DNA from: Streptomyces mayonensis
GTDB taxonomy: Bacteria > Actinomycetota > Actinomycetes > Streptomycetales > Streptomycetaceae
Length of the DNA: 37,396 nt
Reading direction: 5' to 3'
Assembly: GCF_018982965.1 (NCBI RefSeq)
Contig: NZ_JACBYP010000081.1
Coordinates: 1-37,396 of the forward strand
Part shown: positions 33,121 to 37,396 of the stretch, in pieces
Position numbering within the stretch: position 1 is the stretch's first letter
Layout of the letters: the number at the start of each line of letters is the position of its first letter
Position numbers and translations under genes: made by a program
Notes under the pieces: model-generated
Databases searched by the model: none
Seen by the model: the letters and a program-made list of their open reading frames with translations, nothing else
What the model was told of the DNA's origin: nothing

Positions 33121-33852
33121 TCAGGCCTGCACCACCGGCTCCCGAGTGAAGAGCGCGCCCAGCTCCGGCGCGTTGACCCGGCGGTCGGCCAGGCGCAGGC
33201 CCTCCCAGATGGTGACCTGGTTGGCGGTGAGGACCGGCTTGCCCAGCTCCTTCTCCAGGGCCGGGATGTGGGCCACGGTGTGCAGGGCCGTGTCCGGCAG
33301 GAGCACCGCCTGCGCGTCGGGCCGGTCGGCGGCGCGGGCCAGCGCCAGCACCTCCGCCTCGGTCCAGGTGCCGACCTCCGCGGCCGTGATGATGCCCGAG
33401 CTGACGACGTCGGCGACCTCGATGCCGGCGGTGCCGAGGAAGTCAGCGAAGAGCCGGGCCACGTCGTCCGGGTAGGTCGCCCCGACGGAGACCCGCCGCA
33501 CCCCGATCTCCTTCACCGCGTTGACGAAGGCGAAGGAGGTGGACGAGGCCGGCAGCCCCGCCGCCTGGGCCAGGGCGCGCACCTGCTCGTGGGCGCCGTC
33601 CCAGCCGTGCACGAAGCTGCCGCTGGTGCAGGCCCACACCACCGCGTCGGCGCCGGCGAGGCGCAGCTCGGACACGCCCGCCGCGAGCCTCTGCGGCGAG
33701 CCCATCTCGAGCAGCGCGTCCACCCGGTGGGCGTCCTCGCCGATGTCCGTGTGCACCAGGTCCACCCGGACGTCGCTGCCCAGCAGCTGCTCGATGCGTG
33801 GATAGTCGTCCTCGCCGGAGTGGCCCGGGTACAGGAACCCCAGTGCTGTCAT
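33121..33852 (-). CDS. Asp/Glu racemase-maleate isomerase family, one-cysteine type
   Basis: 243 residues of the Asp/Glu/hydantoin racemase superfamily (maleate cis-trans isomerase/arylmalonate decarboxylase branch). N-terminal LGFLYPGHSGEDDYPRIEQLL and the first catalytic-type cysteine, Cys75 in VWACTSGSF, are present. The second cysteine site reads LLPDTALHT, with Asp187 instead of Cys. The protein should therefore not be a classical two-cysteine racemase; one-cysteine relatives include decarboxylases. ATG shares ATGA with the preceding gene's stop, so the two are coupled. GGAAGGG precedes it. Confidence 0.8.
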   Translation of the reverse strand: MTALGFLYPGHSGEDDYPRIEQLLGSDVRVDLVHTDIGEDAHRVDALLEMGSPQRLAAGVSELRLAGADAVVWACTSGSFVHGWDGAHEQVRALAQAAGLPASSTSFAFVNAVKEIGVRRVSVGATYPDDVARLFADFLGTAGIEVADVVSSGIITAAEVGTWTEAEVLALARAADRPDAQAVLLPDTALHTVAHIPALEKELGKPVLTANQVTIWEGLRLADRRVNAPELGALFTREPVVQA

Positions 33853-34718
33853 GTCCACCCTTCCTGCTGCTGTTCCGTGTCGGGGCCGTCACCGACGCCC
33901 GGCATGTCCGCCACCGCGGGACCGAGCGGTCCCGCCACCGCCGGACCCACCGGGCCCGGCACCGTGGGGCCGATGCGCGCGGACGGATCGGTCAGCGCCT
34001 GGTACGGCCCCACGGCAGGGGTACCCAGTCGGCGCAGTGCCGCCCACATCGTCACTTGGTTGGCCGAGATCACCGGGATCCGCAGCTCGGCCTCCAGCTG
34101 CGGGATGACGTCGTAGGTGGGGAGGTTGGTACAGGAGATGAACAGGGCGTCCGCCGCGCCCGCCACCGGCACCGCCTGGCGCGCCATGTCGGCGACGTCG
34201 CGGTACGGCACCTTCCAGATGTGCCGGGTCAGCCCCATGAAGGCGCAGCCGGTGACCGTCACGCCGGCTTCGGCGACGTACGCCTCCAGCGCCCGGGTCA
34301 CGGAGACGGTGTACGGCGTCACCAGGGCGATCCGGCGTACGCCCAGCTCGGCCAGCGCGTCCAGCAACGCGCCGGAGGTGGTCACGGACGGGACCGCGCC
34401 CGCCCAGGTCATGGCCTCGGTCATGGCGCGTTCACCGGCGACGCCGCCGACGAAGCTGCCCGAGGTGCAGGCGTAGGCGACGACCTCGGGAGTGATGGCG
34501 TTGAGCGTGCGCACCGCCTCGCCGAGCGTTTCGTGTTCGCTGACCATCCGGGCCAGGTCCAGACTGACCTCGACGGGGACGAAGGGCGTCCGCGTCATGT
34601 GCAGCGATACCTCGTCGGGCACCCATCGCCACAGCTCGCGATCGAGTGCGAAGTCGAACGGGGCGACCACGCCGACCCCGCGTTGCGGAGCGGGTCCGCC
34701 GAGAAAGGAGATGTCCAT
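33849..34718 (-). CDS. Asp/Glu racemase-maleate isomerase family, two-cysteine type
   Basis: 289 residues, a paralogue of the next gene. MDISFLGGPAPQRGVGVVAPFDFALDRELW leads to Cys84 in AYACTSGSF and Cys196 in LFISCTNLPTYD, the two catalytic cysteines of maleate isomerase-type enzymes. LGVRRIALVTPYTVSVT and IPVISANQVTMWAALR are family features. The C-terminal 45 residues are Gly/Pro/Val-rich (GPTVPGPVGPAVAGPLGP), an unusual collagen-like tail. Start ATG 34718 lies after a weak GAGG. It is the first gene of the minus-strand pair, driven by a predicted promoter at 34785-34813. It is divergent from a dehydrogenase and an amidase, suggesting a common catabolic pathway. Confidence 0.8.
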   Translation of the reverse strand: MDISFLGGPAPQRGVGVVAPFDFALDRELWRWVPDEVSLHMTRTPFVPVEVSLDLARMVSEHETLGEAVRTLNAITPEVVAYACTSGSFVGGVAGERAMTEAMTWAGAVPSVTTSGALLDALAELGVRRIALVTPYTVSVTRALEAYVAEAGVTVTGCAFMGLTRHIWKVPYRDVADMARQAVPVAGAADALFISCTNLPTYDVIPQLEAELRIPVISANQVTMWAALRRLGTPAVGPYQALTDPSARIGPTVPGPVGPAVAGPLGPAVADMPGVGDGPDTEQQQEGWT

Positions 34719-34784
34719 GGCACGCACCGGCCTCACACTGAGGAACAAGAAGGCAACGCACCGTTACGCACGGCCGTGTTGACG

Positions 34785-34813
34785 AAGGTAGGTTCTGGTG
34801 CGAGCGTGGTCAA
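34785..34813 (-). promoter_or_regulatory. Predicted promoter of racemase pair
   Basis: On the minus strand TTGACC (34813-34808), 17 bases, TACCTT (34790-34785). Transcription would start near 34778, about 60 nt before the first ATG. Confidence 0.6.
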
Positions 34814-34832
34814 TCCGCCCGCGTCACCTCCA

Positions 34833-34865
34833 GGTCAACAGCCGGTTAACTTCCGCGTCAACTCC
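34833..34865. repeat. Three 11-bp direct repeats, PHO-box-like
   Basis: GGTCAACAGCC, GGTTAACTTCC and GCGTCAACTCC in tandem with an 11-bp period, just upstream of the -35 of the racemase promoter. The GGTCA core and period resemble the PhoP direct-repeat unit, but the sixth position (A instead of a pyrimidine) does not fit. Two more GTCAA/TTGAC half-sites lie at 34778 and 34808. Confidence 0.5.
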
Positions 34866-34928
34866 TGAAACGCCCGATTTTTCCGCAGTTGCTCCCCCCG
34901 TACCTCCCGCACGGAGACACGCCTGCCG

Positions 34929-35876
34929 ATGACCACGCCCACGCTCCTCGTCCTGGACGCCGAACCCCTCCCCCGGCTGGGCCGGCTCACCGGCCGGGCC
35001 CGCATCGAGCACACCGACGAGAGGGCGCTGGCCGAGCGGCTGCCGGACGCCGACGTGCTGCTCGTGTGGGACTTCACCTCGCACGCGGTGCGCGAGGCAT
35101 GGCCCGGTGAGGGCCCCCGGCCGCGCTGGGTGCACACGGCGAGCGCCGGGGTGGACCATCTGATGTGCCCGGAGCTGGCCGACTCGGACACGGTGGTGAC
35201 CAACGCGCGCGGCGTCTTCGACCAGCCGATCGCCGAGTACGTCGCCGCCCTCGTCCTGGCGATGGCCAAGGATCTGCCCACGACGCTGCGCCTTCAGGGT
35301 GAACGGACCTGGCGGCACCGCGAGTCGATGCGGGTGGCCGGGACGCGCGCCTGCGTGGTCGGCTCGGGGCCGATCGGTCGGGCGGTCGCGCAGACCCTGA
35401 CGGCGCTCGGCATCACCACCGCGCTCGTCGGCCGCACCGAGCGCCCCGGGATCCACGGGCCCGACGACCTGGACCGGCTGCTGGCCGGGGCCGACTGGGT
35501 GATCGCCGCGGCGCCGCTCACCGACGACACGCGCGGCATGTTCGACGCCCGGCGGTTCGGGCTGATGCGGCCCTCCGCGCGGTTCGTGAACGTGGGGCGG
35601 GGTCAGCTGGTCGTCGAGGACGACCTCGTCGACGCGCTGACCGGGCACCGGATCGGGGGCGCCGCGCTGGACGTGCTGAGCAGCGAACCGCTCGCAGCGG
35701 ACAGCGCGCTGTGGCGGGTGCCGGGCCTGATCGTCTCGCCGCACATGAGCGGGGACACCATCGGCTGGCGGGACGAACTGGGCGCGCAGTTCGTGGAGTT
35801 GTTCGAGAGCTGGGCGGCCGGGGAGCCACTGGCGAACGTGGTCGACAAGAAGCGCGGCTACGTACCGGGACACTGA
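34929..35876 (+). CDS. D-2-hydroxyacid dehydrogenase
   Basis: 315 residues, NAD-dependent D-isomer-specific hydroxyacid dehydrogenase. The nucleotide-binding motif is VVGSGPIGRAVA (about 140-151). The catalytic set is visible: Arg in NVGRG, Glu in DVLSSEPL and His in VSPHMSGD. VHTASAGVDHL and IAEYVAALVLAMAKDL are family blocks. The enzyme probably reduces a 2-keto acid or oxidises a D-2-hydroxy acid of the pathway with the neighbouring racemase and amidase genes. GGAG at about 34913 precedes ATG. It is 140 bp upstream of the amidase in the same orientation. Confidence 0.9.
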   Translation: MTTPTLLVLDAEPLPRLGRLTGRARIEHTDERALAERLPDADVLLVWDFTSHAVREAWPGEGPRPRWVHTASAGVDHLMCPELADSDTVVTNARGVFDQPIAEYVAALVLAMAKDLPTTLRLQGERTWRHRESMRVAGTRACVVGSGPIGRAVAQTLTALGITTALVGRTERPGIHGPDDLDRLLAGADWVIAAAPLTDDTRGMFDARRFGLMRPSARFVNVGRGQLVVEDDLVDALTGHRIGGAALDVLSSEPLAADSALWRVPGLIVSPHMSGDTIGWRDELGAQFVELFESWAAGEPLANVVDKKRGYVPGH

Positions 35877-36016
35877 CGGGCCGCGCACCGGCACCGGCAC
35901 CGGCGCGGGGCCGTGCCCGGCATCGGCGGGCCTGCGCACCCGGACGCCGACGGACACCACGCCGCACCAGGGGCACCACGGACACCGACGGACCAGAGAT
36001 CGCGGGAGGGTGTTGC
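35877..36016. other. Gap between dehydrogenase and amidase
   Basis: 140 bp without a gene. It holds GCACCG repeated three times (from 35885) and a GCGG-rich stretch. I see no terminator or clear promoter, so the two genes may be cotranscribed. Confidence 0.4.
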
Positions 36017-37393
36017 ATGACCGACCTCACCGAGCTGACCGCTGTACAGCTCGTCGACGGCTACCGCAAGGGCGCATTCAGCCCAGTTGAAGCAACCCGG
36101 GCGGCCCTGGCGCGCGCCGAGCGGATCCAGCCGGAGGTGAACGCCTTCGTCCGGCTGACCGGCGAGGAGGCGCTCGACCAGGCCGCGCGGTCCGAGGAGC
36201 GGTGGCGTCGCGGGGAGCCGTGCGGGCTGCTGGACGGCGTGCCGGTCACGGTCAAGGACATCCTGCTGACGCGTGGCCACCCCACCCTGCGCGGCTCGCG
36301 GGCCGTCTCGCCCGACGGCCCCTGGGAGGAGGACGCGCCGTCCGTCGCCCGGCTGCGCGAGCACGGGGCGGTGTTCGTCGGCAAGACGACGACGCCCGAG
36401 TACGGCTGGAAGGGCGTGACGGACTCGCCGCTGTCCGGCGTCACCCGCAACCCGCACGACCCGTCCCGTACCGCGGGCGGCTCCAGCGGGGGTGCGGCGG
36501 CGGCCGTGGCGCTCGGCGCGGGGCCGCTGGCGCTGGGCACGGACGGGGGCGGCAGCGTGCGCATCCCGGCGTCCTTCTGCGGGATTTTCGGCCTGAAACC
36601 GACGTACGGCCGGGTGCCGCTGTACCCGGCGAGCGCGTTCGGCACCCTCGCGCACGTCGGCCCGATGACGCGGGACGCGGCGGACGCGGCGCTGATGCTG
36701 GACGTCATCGGCACCCCGGACGCCCGTGACTGGTCGGCGCTGGGCCCGGCACCCGGTTCGTACACGGAGGCGCTGGACGGCGGGGTGCGCGGGCTGCGGG
36801 TGGCGTACTCGCCCTCGCTCGGCGGGCAGGTGGCGGTGCGCCCGGAGGTGGCCGTGGCGGTGCGGCGGGCGGTGGAGCGGCTGGCGGAACTGGGTGCGTA
36901 CGTGACGGAGGCCGACCCCGACTTCGCGGACCCGGTGGACGCGTTCCACGCGCTGTGGTTCAGCGGGGCGGCGCGGGTGGTGCAGCACCTGCGGGCGCCG
37001 CAGCGGGAGCTGCTCGACCCCGGGCTGCGGGAGATCGTGGGGGCCGGGGCGAGGTACTCGGCGCTGGAGTACCTCGCCGCGGTGGACGTCAGGATGGAGC
37101 TGGGGCGGCGGATGGGGGTCTTCCACCAGGAGTACGACCTGCTGGTGACGCCGACGTTGCCGATCACGGCGTTCGAGGCGGGGGTGGAGGTGCCGAAGGG
37201 GTCGGGGCACCGGCGGTGGACGGGGTGGACGCCGTTCACGTACCCGTTCAACCTCACGCAGCAGCCTGCGGGGACGGTGCCGGTGGGGGTGGACGGGGAC
37301 GGGTTGCCGATCGGGGTGCAGATCGTTGCGGCCCGGCATCGGGATGAGCTGGTGCTGCGGGCGGCGCAGGCGTTGTACGGGGCCGGGGTGTAG
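36017..37393 (+). CDS. Amidase-signature-family amidohydrolase
   Basis: 458 residues. The amidase signature is complete: Lys in LLDGVPVTVKDILL, the Ser-rich loop RTAGGSSGGAAAAVALG (cis-Ser), and the nucleophile in GTDGGGSVRIPASFCGIFGLKPTYGRVP. The C-terminal part has YDLLVTPTLPITAFEAG and TYPFNLTQQPAGTVPVG. The start ATG at 36017 has GGGAGGG nine bases upstream. Amidase-signature enzymes hydrolyse carboxamides; with an isomerase pair and a hydroxyacid dehydrogenase nearby it may release an acid from an amide intermediate (for example maleamate-type), which is inference. The last gene ends 3 bases before the window end, so downstream genes are not seen. Confidence 0.9.
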   Translation: MTDLTELTAVQLVDGYRKGAFSPVEATRAALARAERIQPEVNAFVRLTGEEALDQAARSEERWRRGEPCGLLDGVPVTVKDILLTRGHPTLRGSRAVSPDGPWEEDAPSVARLREHGAVFVGKTTTPEYGWKGVTDSPLSGVTRNPHDPSRTAGGSSGGAAAAVALGAGPLALGTDGGGSVRIPASFCGIFGLKPTYGRVPLYPASAFGTLAHVGPMTRDAADAALMLDVIGTPDARDWSALGPAPGSYTEALDGGVRGLRVAYSPSLGGQVAVRPEVAVAVRRAVERLAELGAYVTEADPDFADPVDAFHALWFSGAARVVQHLRAPQRELLDPGLREIVGAGARYSALEYLAAVDVRMELGRRMGVFHQEYDLLVTPTLPITAFEAGVEVPKGSGHRRWTGWTPFTYPFNLTQQPAGTVPVGVDGDGLPIGVQIVAARHRDELVLRAAQALYGAGV

Positions 37394-37396
37394 GTG

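Overview
The window is a high-GC actinobacterial chromosome segment, almost certainly Streptomyces. The evidence is GC-rich codon third positions throughout, GTG and TTG starts, purine-rich ribosome binding sites, a CebR-type sugar operator, the XRE/DUF397/HATPase regulator set, and cell-envelope and secreted polysaccharide hydrolase genes. I found no transposase, integrase, phage structural gene, rRNA or CRISPR array. The segment reads as ordinary chromosome with several accessory islands.

Layout. (1) 1-4.9 kb: a beta-glucoside/cello-oligosaccharide module with a lipoprotein sugar-binding protein (minus), a divergent LacI/CebR-like repressor and a GH1 beta-glucosidase (plus). It carries palindromic operators in the glucosidase promoter, at the glucosidase start codon and downstream of the binding-protein promoter. 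(2) 5.0-8.8 kb: a two-domain secreted chitinase (CBM2-GH18) downstream of a translationally coupled response regulator/histidine kinase pair. A four-unit repeat holding two exact streptomycete DnaA boxes lies upstream of the regulator. (3) 9.0-13.5 kb: a membrane-anchored Pro/Ser-rich protein, a spermidine-synthase-like methyltransferase, a short conserved hypothetical, an XRE/TPR regulator and a histidine phosphatase. (4) 13.7-18.9 kb: a PAP2 membrane phosphatase overlapping a tightly overlapped three-gene operon (Cas4/Dna2-like Fe-S nuclease, an unrecognised 547-residue protein, SF1B helicase). I interpret this as a Dna2-like machine split over three polypeptides. (5) 19-24.7 kb: regulator/enzyme pairs (TetR with an NmrA-like oxidoreductase, WYL regulator with a VOC protein, a RibD/DHFR-like enzyme) and an AbaA/Scr1-type set (HATPase, XRE-DUF5753, two tandem DUF397 proteins). 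(6) 24.7-29.5 kb: a luciferase-like monooxygenase, a PAS-GGDEF-EAL cyclic-di-GMP enzyme and a secreted M6-like metalloprotease. (7) 29.7-32.6 kb: tRNA-Lys(CTT) overlapping the 3' end of a hypothetical gene, another hypothetical, and a secreted PL1 pectate lyase with a LacI-type palindrome at its predicted transcription start. (8) 32.8-37.4 kb: an atypical tRNA-Gly(UCC) with its own intrinsic terminator, then two overlapping Asp/Glu-racemase/maleate-isomerase-like genes divergent from a D-2-hydroxyacid dehydrogenase and an amidase.

The two most interesting items are the atypical tRNA-Gly (32974-33043) and the split nuclease-helicase operon (14540-18908). The tRNA has an intact cloverleaf and glycine identity elements but G-U-G-C-A where normal tRNAs have G-T-Psi-C-R. 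That resembles the staphylococcal glycine tRNAs devoted to peptidoglycan bridges, and streptomycete peptidoglycan has a glycine bridge. Gene starts were chosen from visible ribosome binding sites. All functions are from reading the sequence; no database search was run.
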